A DNA stretch of 64,000 nt from Crystallibacter degradans. Its GTDB lineage: Bacteria; Actinomycetota; Actinomycetes; Actinomycetales; Micrococcaceae. The stretch lies in contig NZ_JABBCH010000001.1 of the NCBI RefSeq assembly GCF_012952295.1, forward strand, positions 682,001 through 746,000, written 5' to 3'. A model generated the notes under the pieces. The model made no database searches, was not told where the DNA came from, and saw only the letters and a program-made list of their open reading frames with translations. Of this stretch, positions 17,360-25,495 are shown in pieces (the stretch's first letter is position 1; each line of letters begins with the position of its first letter). Made by a program: the position numbers and the translations under genes.

Positions 17360-17414
17360 CGGAATAACCGACTGATCTGCCGGCCGCCTGACCGGCCGAT
17401 ACTGACACACCTTG

Positions 17415-17443
17415 AGGGGCTGCCGCATCATGCGGCAGCCCCT
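17415..17443 (+). terminator. Terminator of the creatinine operon
   Basis: AGGGGCTGCCGCA (17415-17427) and TGCGGCAGCCCCT (17431-17443) form a perfect 13-bp stem with a TCA loop, followed by CCTGTCT. It lies 56 bases past the BCCT stop and 121 bases before the glutaminase start. Confidence 0.8.
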
Positions 17444-17564
17444 CCTGTCTGCCGGGCCGGAGTCAGGAGGGGCTGAAGAGGCGCGGCCACCGGTGAACCG
17501 TGATGAATCTGGATCGCTGACTGGCGATATCGGGGAATAGCGGCCGGGCACATAGGCTGGCGGT

Positions 17565-19379
17565 ATGGACTCCCCTATCCAGCGCTACCTGGCGCACATC
17601 CACGCGGAGATCGCGCGCATTAAGGACGGCGAACCCGCCAGCTACATTCCGGCGCTGGCGGACGTGGACCCGGACAACTACGGCATCTGCCTGGCCACGG
17701 TGGACGGCTACGTCTATGAAATCGGCGATTCGCGCGAAGAGTTCACCATCCAGTCCATCTCCAAACCGTTCACATACGGACTGGCGCTGTTGGACCGCGG
17801 CATGGCGGCAGTGGACGAGAAGATCGACGTCGAACCCTCCGGCGACGCCTACAACGAGATTTCCCTGGCCGAGGGCAGCGGCCGGCCCTCCAACGCAATG
17901 ATCAACGCCGGGGCGCTGGCGGCGACGTCGTTAGTCAAAAGCGCCGGCCCGTACTCGCGTTCCCGCCGGATCCTGAACATGTTCTCCGACTTCGCCGGGC
18001 GGGACCTTGCCGTCAGCGATCGCGTGTACAAATCGGAGCTGGCCCACGGGCACCGGAACAAGGCGCTGGCCTATCTGCTGCGCTCGTTCAACATCATCGA
18101 AACCGACCCGGACCCGGTTGTGGAGGACTATTTCCGGCAGTGCTCGGTGCTGGTCAACTGCCGCGATTTGTCCATTATGGCGGCCACGCTGGCCAACAGC
18201 GGCACCAACCCCCTGACCGGCGAGAACCTGCTCGGGATCGGCGAGGTGGAGCGCGTACTGTCGGTCATGACCACCTGCGGGATGTACGACGACGCCGGGG
18301 CGTGGATGAGCTCGGTGGGCATGCCGGCCAAGTCCGGTGTGGCCGGCGGCATCCTGGCCGTGCTGCCGGGCCAGGTGGGACTGGCGGTGTACTCGCCGCC
18401 GCTGGACGCGCACGGAACCAGTGTGCGCGGAATCGAAACCTGCCAGCGGCTCTCGGACGACATGGAACTGCACTTTGTCCGGGCCGGCCGCACCGGCAAG
18501 TCCGCCATCCGCGCCGGCTACGACATCACGGACTCACCCTCCGGCATCCGCCGCACCGACGAGGCCGCGGACGTACTGCGTGAGCACGGCCACCGCGCCA
18601 TGGTCATCGAGCTGAACGGGGACTTGCTCTTTGCCGGCTCCGAATCCGTGGTGCGCGAACTCAGCGCCTTGAGCGACGACGTCGAACACGTCATTCTGGA
18701 CCTGCGCCGCGTGGACGAGGTGGCCGCGGTGGCACTGCGTATGCTCGCCGACGTCCGCGAGCAGCTCACCGAGGCCGGGCGCCAGCTGGTGCTAATCGAC
18801 GGCGAAGGCACGCTGGCGGCGTCCTTCATGGAGGTCGACGGCGAAGTCCCAACCTTCACCACCCGCAGCGCCGCGGTGGAGTGGTCCGAGAACCAGCTCA
18901 TCGCCCGGTACGGCGGCGACCTCGAGCTGCCGGATGCGGTGCAGCCGTCGGACAGCCCCGCACTCAGCTCCCTCAGCGAGGAGGACGCCGCGGCGCTCGA
19001 GCAGCGGATGGCACCCAAAACGTACGACGACGGCGACGTGATCCGCCGCGTGGGCCAGCGGTTCGGCGGCGTGTTCTTCATTGTCTCGGGCAAGATCACC
19101 ACGTCCGTGCCGGGACCGAACGGAACGCGGGTCAAACTCAGTACGCTCTCCGCCGGCATGACCTTCGGCGAACTGGCCCTGGGCAGCGAGAACCGGCAGG
19201 AAACCACGGTCAAGGCCGTGGGCCCGGTGGAGCTGATGGTGCTCAGCGCCGACGAAATCCTCGCGCTTGAAGAAGACGCCCCGCGGCTGGCGCTGGAGTT
19301 ATGGAAGGCGCTGACCCGCGATGCCTACATCAGAGTGGACCAGTACCTGCGCGAAACCGCCGTCCGCATCCGGGACTGA
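17565..19379 (+). CDS. glsA: Three-domain glutaminase (glutaminase-STAS-cNMP fold)
   Basis: The 604-residue protein joins three modules. A serine-dependent beta-lactamase-like glutaminase (about 1-315) has Ser64-Ile-Ser-Lys67 as nucleophile/base, NAMINAGAL and GMPAKSGVAGG. A STAS domain (about 345-440) includes VIELNGDLLFAGSE. A cyclic-nucleotide-binding fold (about 480-590) has FGELALGS in the phosphate-binding cassette. It hydrolyses glutamine to glutamate and ammonia; the tail probably senses a ligand or partner. A closely similar paralogue lies at 34210. ATG 17565 has only a weak AGG upstream. Alone between a terminator and the convergent TetR gene. Confidence 0.9.
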   Translation: MDSPIQRYLAHIHAEIARIKDGEPASYIPALADVDPDNYGICLATVDGYVYEIGDSREEFTIQSISKPFTYGLALLDRGMAAVDEKIDVEPSGDAYNEISLAEGSGRPSNAMINAGALAATSLVKSAGPYSRSRRILNMFSDFAGRDLAVSDRVYKSELAHGHRNKALAYLLRSFNIIETDPDPVVEDYFRQCSVLVNCRDLSIMAATLANSGTNPLTGENLLGIGEVERVLSVMTTCGMYDDAGAWMSSVGMPAKSGVAGGILAVLPGQVGLAVYSPPLDAHGTSVRGIETCQRLSDDMELHFVRAGRTGKSAIRAGYDITDSPSGIRRTDEAADVLREHGHRAMVIELNGDLLFAGSESVVRELSALSDDVEHVILDLRRVDEVAAVALRMLADVREQLTEAGRQLVLIDGEGTLAASFMEVDGEVPTFTTRSAAVEWSENQLIARYGGDLELPDAVQPSDSPALSSLSEEDAAALEQRMAPKTYDDGDVIRRVGQRFGGVFFIVSGKITTSVPGPNGTRVKLSTLSAGMTFGELALGSENRQETTVKAVGPVELMVLSADEILALEEDAPRLALELWKALTRDAYIRVDQYLRETAVRIRD

Positions 19380-19385
19380 CTGCTC

Positions 19386-19946
19386 CTAGCGGGCCCGCAA
19401 TCCGGCCAGGACGGCGTCCACGCCGAAGAGGAAGGCCTCGTCGTCGTTGTCCTGGCGTACGTTTTCCGGCAACAATCCGGCCGCGGAAAGATCAGCGTGG
19501 GTCTGCTCCTCCGCGACGGCGCCGAGAATGAAATGGGTCAGCGTGCGGGCGCCCCAGCGCGTCTGCTGGTCGGTCAGGCCGGCATCCTGCAGAAGCGTAC
19601 GCAGGGTGGCGATCGCCGGAAGCGCCTCCGGATTCAGCGCATGCGCCAGCGACACCACGTCGGCACCGTCCCGTACGGCCAGCAGCGCGGTGCGGATGTC
19701 CGCGGCCAACCGACGGACCGGGTCGCCGTCCGTGGCTGCGGGGTCAACGGTATCCGCGTCCACCTCCGCCAAAATCTGTTCGGCCAGCACACCCAGCAGG
19801 TCCTGCTTGTTCTTCACGTGCCAATACAGGGCGCCGGGCTGGACCCCCAGATCACGGGCAAGCCGCCGCATGGACAGGTCGCCGAGGCCGTAATGGCGCA
19901 GGATGTCCATGGCTGCATCCACAATCTGCCGGCGGGTGAGACTCAT
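19386..19946 (-). CDS. TetR-family repressor (possible BioQ)
   Basis: The 186-residue protein has an N-terminal TetR helix-turn-helix (about 9-46; RRLARDLGVQPGALYWHVKNKQDLL) and a TetR_C-like all-helical ligand domain. ATG 19944-19946 follows AGGAG with six bases between. The recognition-helix sequence is of the GALYWH type shared by several actinobacterial TetR proteins. BioQ, the actinobacterial biotin repressor, is also a TetR protein, and BioQ-like boxes lie 3 kb away at the biotin operon. I therefore list BioQ as one possibility only. No such box is seen in its own promoter. Confidence 0.8.
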   Translation of the reverse strand: MSLTRRQIVDAAMDILRHYGLGDLSMRRLARDLGVQPGALYWHVKNKQDLLGVLAEQILAEVDADTVDPAATDGDPVRRLAADIRTALLAVRDGADVVSLAHALNPEALPAIATLRTLLQDAGLTDQQTRWGARTLTHFILGAVAEEQTHADLSAAGLLPENVRQDNDDEAFLFGVDAVLAGLRAR

Positions 19947-20131
19947 CCATTGCTCCTGATCCGTACGCCGAGGTCAAGCATCGTCCTGTTCCATCATGCC
20001 GTAACGGCCGCTAACCGGCGCGCCCGCTCCCCCGTTACTGTCCTTGCGCCACGCTTCGCGTCCAATGCCGCAGGTCAGCCCCATCTTCGTGATGCCCCTC
20101 ACAGAATCCGCGGGAATGCGTTATGCTTACG

Positions 20132-20156
20132 TGGTCGGACCATAGTGGTCCGACCA
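20132..20156. promoter_or_regulatory. Tandem FadR-type operators before lactate permease
   Basis: Two 11-base copies, TGGTCGGACCA (20132-20142) and TGGTCCGACCA (20146-20156), are separated by TAG. Both fit the FadR-subfamily GntR pattern TNGTNNNACNA, and the pair is itself a near-perfect inverted repeat. It lies just after a -10-like TATGCT (20122-20127) and 40 bases before the permease GTG, where repression is expected. The FadR-type gene at 22032 is the obvious cognate regulator. Confidence 0.72.
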
Positions 20157-20195
20157 ACTGCCCGGTCTCGTGCCCCACAATGCGAAGGAAAACCT

Positions 20196-21956
20196 GTGGA
20201 GACATTTACCCCTACCACTGATCCGCTAGCCGGCAGCGTCGCGCTTTCGGCCATAGTCTCGCTGTTACCGCTGCTGACCTTCTTCGTGCTGCTCGCCGTC
20301 GTCAAGACGAAGTCGCACGTGGCCGGGCTGGTGTCCCTGCTCGTGGCACTGCTGGTCGCCATTCTGGTCTTCCAGATGCCCGCGGGCTTGGCCTTGATGT
20401 CCGGTGGGCTCGGAGCGGTCTTCGGCGCGTTCCCCGTCGTCTGGATCGTGGTGATGGCCGTGTGGCTGTACCAAGTTACGGTCATCAGCGGCCGCTTCGA
20501 AGACCTGCGGCGGGTATTCGATGTGATCGGCCGCGGCGACGTGCGGCTGCAGTCCATCCTCATCGCCTTCTGCTTCGGTGGTCTGCTCGAGGCGCTCGCC
20601 GGGTTCGGGGCGCCCGTCGCGATCACCGCCACGATGCTGCTCGCGCTGGGCATGGCTCCGTTGCGCGCCGCCGCCGCCGTGCTGGTCGCCAACACCGCTC
20701 CCGTCGCCTTCGGTGCGGTGGCGATCCCGATCACCACCGCCGCCGGACTGACCGGGCTGGATGCCGACCATATCGGCGCCGTAGTCGGCCGGCAGGCCCC
20801 GCTGCTGGCGTTCGTCGTTCCCCTGATCCTGTTGTTGATCCTGGACGGGAAGCGGGGGCTCAAGGACTGCTGGCCTGCGGCCCTGGTCATCGGTTTCTCG
20901 TTCGGCCTCGCCCAGTTCCTTTGCTCGAACTACTTCTCCTACGAACTCACCGATGTGGTGGCCGCACTGGTCGCCATGGGTGCGGCGGTGGCGTTCCTCC
21001 GTGTCTGGGAGCCGCGTGGCAGAACGGCTGCCCGTGAACGCATCTGCGCGGAGATTCCGGTCGGGGCGAGTCGTGTCCCGGTCGCTGGCAGCGGTGTGCC
21101 GGTCGCTGGCCACGCCGTGCAGGGTGGCGGTTCCGGCGTGCCCGGGACGGACTCTGCCGCCGAACGGCTGACACCGGTCCGCACCTGGCTCGCGCTCTTT
21201 CCGTACTTCCTCGTCATCATGGTCTTCGGTGTAGCCAAACTCTGGACCTTCGGCGTGGACATCCCGGGGTGGCTTGCCTCCACCGACATCGCGGTGCCGT
21301 GGCCGCTGCTGTACGGGAACGTAGTAGACGCTGCCGGCGACCCGGTGTCATCCACCATCTACAAGTTCACATGGCTGTCCAACCCGGGCACGCTGCTGCT
21401 CATCGCCGGACTGCTCGTCGCCGTCGTCTATTCACGCTTCGACGGGGCCGGCCGCTACCCGCTGCGGGTGGGCACGGCGCTGGCCGAAATCCCGCGCACG
21501 ATCCACCGCATGCGCTGGGCCGCTTTGACCATCCTCACCGTGCTCGCGTTGGCCTACGTGATGAACCTGTCCGGGCAGACCGTCTCCATCGGCACCTGGC
21601 TGGCGGGCACCGGGGCGTTCTTCGCTTTCCTCTCTCCGATTCTGGGCTGGATCGGCACCGCCGTCACCGGTTCCGACACCTCGGCCAATGCCCTGTTCGC
21701 CAAGCTGCAGCAGACCGCCGGGCTGAAAGCGGGGATAGATCCCAACCTGCTCGTTGCCGCCAACACTTCCGGTGGTGTGGTCGGCAAGCTGATCAGCCCT
21801 CAGAACCTGGCCATCGCCGCCACCGCTGTCCGGCTCGACGGGCAGGAATCACTTATTCTGCGCAAGGTCGTCGGCTGGAGCGTGGGCATGTTGCTGGTCC
21901 TCTGCATCGTCGTCTACCTGCAGTCGACACCGGTCCTGGGCTGGATGCTACCTTAG
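20196..21956 (+). CDS. lctP: L-lactate permease family transporter
   Basis: The 586-residue protein has about thirteen hydrophobic helices. Its LctP/GlcA features are GGLLEALAGFGAPVAI, LVANTAPVAFGAVAIPI and the C-terminal TAVTGSDTSANALFAKLQ ... NTSGGVVGKLISPQNLAIA. It should import lactate (or glycolate) by proton symport. The start is GTG 20196 after GAAGGAAA (20184-20190); the longer open frame upstream crosses the TetR promoter and is rejected. A Val/Ala/Gly-repeat loop occurs near residue 290-315. Regulated by paired FadR-type operators. Followed by a hairpin and the likely regulator. Confidence 0.9.
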   Translation: METFTPTTDPLAGSVALSAIVSLLPLLTFFVLLAVVKTKSHVAGLVSLLVALLVAILVFQMPAGLALMSGGLGAVFGAFPVVWIVVMAVWLYQVTVISGRFEDLRRVFDVIGRGDVRLQSILIAFCFGGLLEALAGFGAPVAITATMLLALGMAPLRAAAAVLVANTAPVAFGAVAIPITTAAGLTGLDADHIGAVVGRQAPLLAFVVPLILLLILDGKRGLKDCWPAALVIGFSFGLAQFLCSNYFSYELTDVVAALVAMGAAVAFLRVWEPRGRTAARERICAEIPVGASRVPVAGSGVPVAGHAVQGGGSGVPGTDSAAERLTPVRTWLALFPYFLVIMVFGVAKLWTFGVDIPGWLASTDIAVPWPLLYGNVVDAAGDPVSSTIYKFTWLSNPGTLLLIAGLLVAVVYSRFDGAGRYPLRVGTALAEIPRTIHRMRWAALTILTVLALAYVMNLSGQTVSIGTWLAGTGAFFAFLSPILGWIGTAVTGSDTSANALFAKLQQTAGLKAGIDPNLLVAANTSGGVVGKLISPQNLAIAATAVRLDGQESLILRKVVGWSVGMLLVLCIVVYLQSTPVLGWMLP

Positions 21957-21976
21957 GCATCCGCCTCCACCGGCGG

Positions 21977-22005
21977 CCGGGCACGCCTTGCCAAGGCGTG
22001 CCCGG
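21977..22005 (+). terminator. Hairpin between permease and regulator
   Basis: CCGGGCACGCCTT (21977-21989) and AAGGCGTGCCCGG (21993-22005) form a 13-bp perfect stem with a three-base loop, without a clear T tract. It may attenuate readthrough from lctP into the regulator gene that starts 26 bases later. Confidence 0.6.
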
Positions 22006-22031
22006 CTGCCTGCGCATGCGAAGATGAAGCA

Positions 22032-22757
22032 GTGACCAGCAAGATAGCTAAACCCGCACCGCGCGCCTACGAGGCGGTGCTCCAAAGTATTGAGGCGGAG
22101 CTGCGCTCCGGGGCACTCAAACTCGGCGATCAACTGCCCGGCGAACGGACACTGGCCGAAAAACACGGGCTCTCCCGGGCATCCGTACGCGACGCCATCC
22201 GCATCCTGGACGTGCTCGGAGTGGTACGTACTTCTACCGGCTCCGGCCCCAACGCAGGCGCGATCATCGTGTCCCAGCCCGCATCCGGGCTGGCCGCCGC
22301 ACTGCGACTGCATGTGGCAACCCGACAGTTGACGGTCAGCGAGATCGTGCAGACGCGTATCCTGCTCGAAACCGGAGCCGCCGAGGCCGTCACCATCGAT
22401 CCGGAGAACGAGGCAACCCGGGCCAAGCTTGACGAGGCCGCGGGACTGCTGGAGTTGATGGACGACCCGAAGCTCGCCCGCGCGGACTTCCATTCGCTCG
22501 ATGCCCGCTTCCATGTCCTGCTCTCCTCGCTCGCCGGCAATGCAGTCATCGAGGCGATGATGGAGTCGCTGCGCCTGTCCATCAGTGACTACGTTGCGGA
22601 GTCGATCCGCAGCGACGAGGCGTGGGAACCGGTCGCCGATGTACTCCGCGGCCAACATCACGGCATCTTGGCTGCGGTGTCCGCAGGCGAGGGCAAGCGG
22701 GCTTCCCAACTGCTCCGCGAGCACATCGAATGGTTCTACGCCGAAACCCAGCGCTAA
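22032..22757 (+). CDS. FadR-subfamily GntR regulator (LldR-like)
   Basis: The 241-residue protein has a winged helix (about 10-80; LPGERTLAEKHGLSRASVRDAIRIL). An FCD ligand domain follows (about 100-235) with the metal-binding Asp/His pattern seen in ADFHSLDARFH and later His residues in GQHHGIL and EHIEW. FCD regulators sense organic acids such as lactate through a bound divalent metal. The GTG start (22032) is 75 bases after the lactate permease, and paired FadR-type sites lie before that permease. It is therefore probably a lactate-responsive repressor of lctP. Confidence 0.87.
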   Translation: MTSKIAKPAPRAYEAVLQSIEAELRSGALKLGDQLPGERTLAEKHGLSRASVRDAIRILDVLGVVRTSTGSGPNAGAIIVSQPASGLAAALRLHVATRQLTVSEIVQTRILLETGAAEAVTIDPENEATRAKLDEAAGLLELMDDPKLARADFHSLDARFHVLLSSLAGNAVIEAMMESLRLSISDYVAESIRSDEAWEPVADVLRGQHHGILAAVSAGEGKRASQLLREHIEWFYAETQR

Positions 22758-22862
22758 AACACCATCCGTCGATTCAGGGACCCGGAGGCCCCTGTTGAGT
22801 GGTGCCGCACGTCTGTGAGCAGCAAGTCATGAACGGCGCCCGCCCTGCGCACGTCACAATCC

Positions 22863-22875
22863 TGAACACTGTTCA
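22863..22875. promoter_or_regulatory. BioQ-like box 1
   Basis: TGAACACTGTTCA has arms TGAAC/GTTCA around three bases. This fits the TGAAC-N3-GTT(A/C) type of box reported for the actinobacterial biotin repressor BioQ. It lies just upstream of the TTGACA hexamer of the bioB promoter. Confidence 0.6.
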
Positions 22876-22882
22876 ATCTTTG

Positions 22883-22888
22883 TTGACA
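22883..22888 (+). promoter_or_regulatory. Consensus -35 TTGACA of the biotin operon
   Basis: A perfect TTGACA lies 35 bases before the bioB GTG. A 15-17 base spacer puts a weak -10 near 22903-22911 and transcription start at or next to the GTG. Since no ribosome site precedes that GTG, a leaderless transcript is plausible. Confidence 0.5.
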
Positions 22889-22911
22889 GAACCTGTGCGC
22901 CTCAACACACT

Positions 22912-22924
22912 TGAACGGTGTTCA
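22912..22924. promoter_or_regulatory. BioQ-like box 2 overlapping the bioB start
   Basis: TGAACGGTGTTCA is the second copy of TGAAC-N3-GTTCA; with flanking bases TTGAACGGTGTTCAA (22911-22925) is a perfect 15-base palindrome around GGT. It covers the predicted start codon 22918-22920, so binding would block initiation. The two boxes are 49 bases apart centre to centre. Confidence 0.65.
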
Positions 22925-24078
22925 ATTACTTTCAAGACCTGGCCGACCGGCAACTGGCCGGCGGCACCCTGACTCGCGAGGAAGCCCTCGCCGTCCTGCA
23001 CTCCACCGACGATCAGCTTCTGGACGTGGTGGCCGCCGCGGGCCGGTTGCGCCGCGCGCACTTCGCCAACACCGTCAAGGTCAACTATCTGGTGAACCTC
23101 AAATCAGGCCTCTGCCCCGAGGATTGCACCTATTGCTCCCAGCGCCTTGGTTCCGCCGCGCAAATCCTCAAGTACACCTGGCTCAAGCCCGAGGAAGCCG
23201 TGCAGCAAGCCGCCACCGGGATCCGTGCCGGCGCCTCCCGCGTCTGCCTGGTGGCCAGCGGCAAGGGCCCCACCGATCGGGATGTCGACCGGGTGGCTTC
23301 CATGGTGGAGGGGCTCAAGGATGAGCACCCGCAGGTGGAGGTCTGCGCCTGCCTCGGCATCCTCAAGGACGGCCAGGCCTCCAAGCTCAAGGACGCCGGT
23401 GTCGACGCTTACAACCACAACCTGAATACCAGCGAATCGAACTACGCGGACATCTGCACCACCCACGAATACTCCGACCGCGTGCGCACCGTTGAGCATG
23501 CCAAGGACGCCGGGCTCTCCCCCTGCTCGGGCCTGATCGTGGGCATGGGCGAAACCGACGACGAACTGATCGACGCGGTCTTCGCGCTACGCGAGTTGGA
23601 CAGCGATTCGATCCCGGTCAACTTCCTGATGCCGTTCGAGGGCACACCGCTGGAAGGCACCTGGCTGCTGACGCCCGCGCACTGCCTACGGATCCTAACG
23701 ATGATCCGCTTCGCTTGCCCGGCCACCGAGCTCCGCATGGCCGGTGGCCGAGAAATGCACCTGCGTTCGCTGCAGCCGCTGGCCCTGCAGGTGGCCAACT
23801 CGCTGTTCCTCGGCGACTACCTCACCAGCGAAGGCCAGGAGGCCAAGGCCGATCTGGACATGATTGCCGACAACGGGTTCGTGGTCCTGGGCGCCGGCCC
23901 GGATTCTTCCACAGGGTCCACCGATTGCACCGGGTCCGCTGTTTCCAGTGCTGTGTCCCCTGGGTCCGCTGCGTCAGGTACCCCGCAGACAAACAACGAC
24001 GGCGGTGCCCCGGCTTCCGCAGGGCAGGTCACCATCCGCCGCCGCGGCGCCGGTACGGAACTCGCCCCCAATGTCTGA
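22918..24078 (+). CDS. bioB: Biotin synthase
   Basis: The 386-residue radical-SAM enzyme inserts sulfur into dethiobiotin. The SAM-cluster cysteines are C66, C70 and C73 (CPEDCTYC), followed by the second-cluster region YNHNLNTS and [11 protein letters not shown]. The start is a GTG inside a BioQ-like palindrome with no ribosome site, consistent with leaderless translation. After the conserved core ends (about residue 325, NGFVVLGAG) the protein carries a roughly 55-residue Ser/Thr/Gly-rich tail not usual for BioB. First gene of bioB-bioA-bioF-P450-bioD; its stop lies inside the start of bioA (eight-base overlap). Confidence 0.95.
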   Translation: MFNYFQDLADRQLAGGTLTREEALAVLHSTDDQLLDVVAAAGRLRRAHFANTVKVNYLVNLKSGLCPEDCTYCSQRLGSAAQILKYTWLKPEEAVQQAATGIRAGASRVCLVASGKGPTDRDVDRVASMVEGLKDEHPQVEVCACLGILKDGQASKLKDAGVDAYNHNLNTSESNYADICTTHEYSDRVRTVEHAKDAGLSPCSGLIVGMGETDDELIDAVFALRELDSDSIPVNFLMPFEGTPLEGTWLLTPAHCLRILTMIRFACPATELRMAGGREMHLRSLQPLALQVANSLFLGDYLTSEGQEAKADLDMIADNGFVVLGAGPDSSTGSTDCTGSAVSSAVSPGSAASGTPQTNNDGGAPASAGQVTIRRRGAGTELAPNV

Positions 24079-25495
24079 GACGGCCCTGGGCACCGTAACC
24101 GCCACGCCGGGCAGGCCGATCGAGTTTCCGGTCGGAACAGCCGCCGCTGCACGCATTCTGGACAAGACAGCCTCCGCTGCGCCGTCGCTCATCGCCCGCG
24201 ACCGCGGCCTGCTCTGGCATCCCTACGCCCCGCTGGACGGTCCGGATCCCTACGCCGTCACGGGAGCTTCGGGAGTCCGGCTCCTGCTTCAGGCCGCGGA
24301 CGGCGAGCGCTTCGAGGCGGTTGACGCGATGAGTTCCTGGTGGTCCGCCATCCACGGCTACCGGCACCCGGTCCTGGATGAGGCGGTCCGCCGGCAGACG
24401 GAGCAATTCAGCCATGTCATGTTCGGCGGACTCACCCACGAGCCGGCCGTCCGGCTCGCTGAGCAGCTGGTGGAGCTGGCGCCGGATCCGCTGGAACACG
24501 TGTTTTTCGCGGACTCCGGCTCCGTCTCGGTGGAGGTGGCCCTGAAGCTGGCGGTGCAGTACCAGGCAGCCATGGGCAGGCCCGGCCGCCAGCAGTTCCT
24601 GGCCCTGCGCGGCGGCTACCACGGCGACACCTTCGCGGCGATGAGCGTGTGCGATCCGGTGGACGGCATGCACACCGCGTTCCCCGGCCTCGTCGCGCAG
24701 CAGCACTTCCTGCCGCGGCCGCCTGCGGCGCGGCTGAACAACGACGGCGAACTGGTCGCCGAGGCGTCCGAGGTGTCCGGCTGGATCGCCGAGCTGGAAG
24801 AGACGGCGGTGCGGCATGCCGGCGAGCTGGCCGGCATCATCGTGGAGCCGGTGCTGCAAGGCGCGGGCGGAATGTACAGCTACGCCCCGGAGTGCCTGCG
24901 GACCCTGCGCCGGGTGGCCAACGAGCATGGACTGCTGCTGATTTTCGATGAGATCGCCACCGGCTTCGGCCGCACGGGCCGGCTGTTCGCGTCCGAGTGG
25001 GCCGGCGTCGCACCGGACGTGATGTGCGTGGGCAAGGCACTGACCGGCGGGTACCTGACCCTCGCCGCCTTGCTGTGCTCCGGCGAGGTGGCTGCCGCCA
25101 TCACGGCCTCGGAGTTCCGCGCGCTGCTACACGGACCCACCTTCATGGCCAATCCGCTGGCCTGTGCGGTGGCCACCGCGTCCTTGGACCTGCTGGAATC
25201 CGCCAACTGGCAGAAGCAGGTGCAGCACGTCCAGCAGGGCTTGTCCGCCGCACTGGCACCGGCTGCCGGCCTGGAATCGGTCCGCGATGTCCGTGTGCTT
25301 GGCGCCGTCGGGGTGGTGCAGCTGGACCGGCCGGTGGACATTCCCGCCATCACCCGCGCCGCGCTGGCGCAAGGTGTGTGGGTGCGCCCGTTCCGCGACC
25401 TGATCTACACCATGCCGCCCTATATTTCCTCGGCGGAGGATATCGCCGCCATCGGCGCCGGGATCACCGCCGCCGTCGGCCGGGTGTACGGCTGA
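24071..25495 (+). CDS. bioA: Adenosylmethionine-8-amino-7-oxononanoate aminotransferase
   Basis: The 474-residue class III PLP aminotransferase converts 8-amino-7-oxononanoate to 7,8-diaminopelargonate with SAM as amino donor. Diagnostic segments are [43 protein letters not shown], the Asp of [13 protein letters not shown], and PLP lysine Lys322 in [13 protein letters not shown]. The first 40 residues are poorly conserved. ATG 24071 overlaps the bioB stop by eight bases, and the bioA stop overlaps the bioF ATG (TGATG), so translation is coupled along the operon. Confidence 0.95.
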   Translation: MSETALGTVTATPGRPIEFPVGTAAAARILDKTASAAPSLIARDRGLLWHPYAPLDGPDPYAVTGASGVRLLLQAADGERFEAVDAMSSWWSAIHGYRHPVLDEAVRRQTEQFSHVMFGGLTHEPAVRLAEQLVELAPDPLEHVFFADSGSVSVEVALKLAVQYQAAMGRPGRQQFLALRGGYHGDTFAAMSVCDPVDGMHTAFPGLVAQQHFLPRPPAARLNNDGELVAEASEVSGWIAELEETAVRHAGELAGIIVEPVLQGAGGMYSYAPECLRTLRRVANEHGLLLIFDEIATGFGRTGRLFASEWAGVAPDVMCVGKALTGGYLTLAALLCSGEVAAAITASEFRALLHGPTFMANPLACAVATASLDLLESANWQKQVQHVQQGLSAALAPAAGLESVRDVRVLGAVGVVQLDRPVDIPAITRAALAQGVWVRPFRDLIYTMPPYISSAEDIAAIGAGITAAVGRVYG

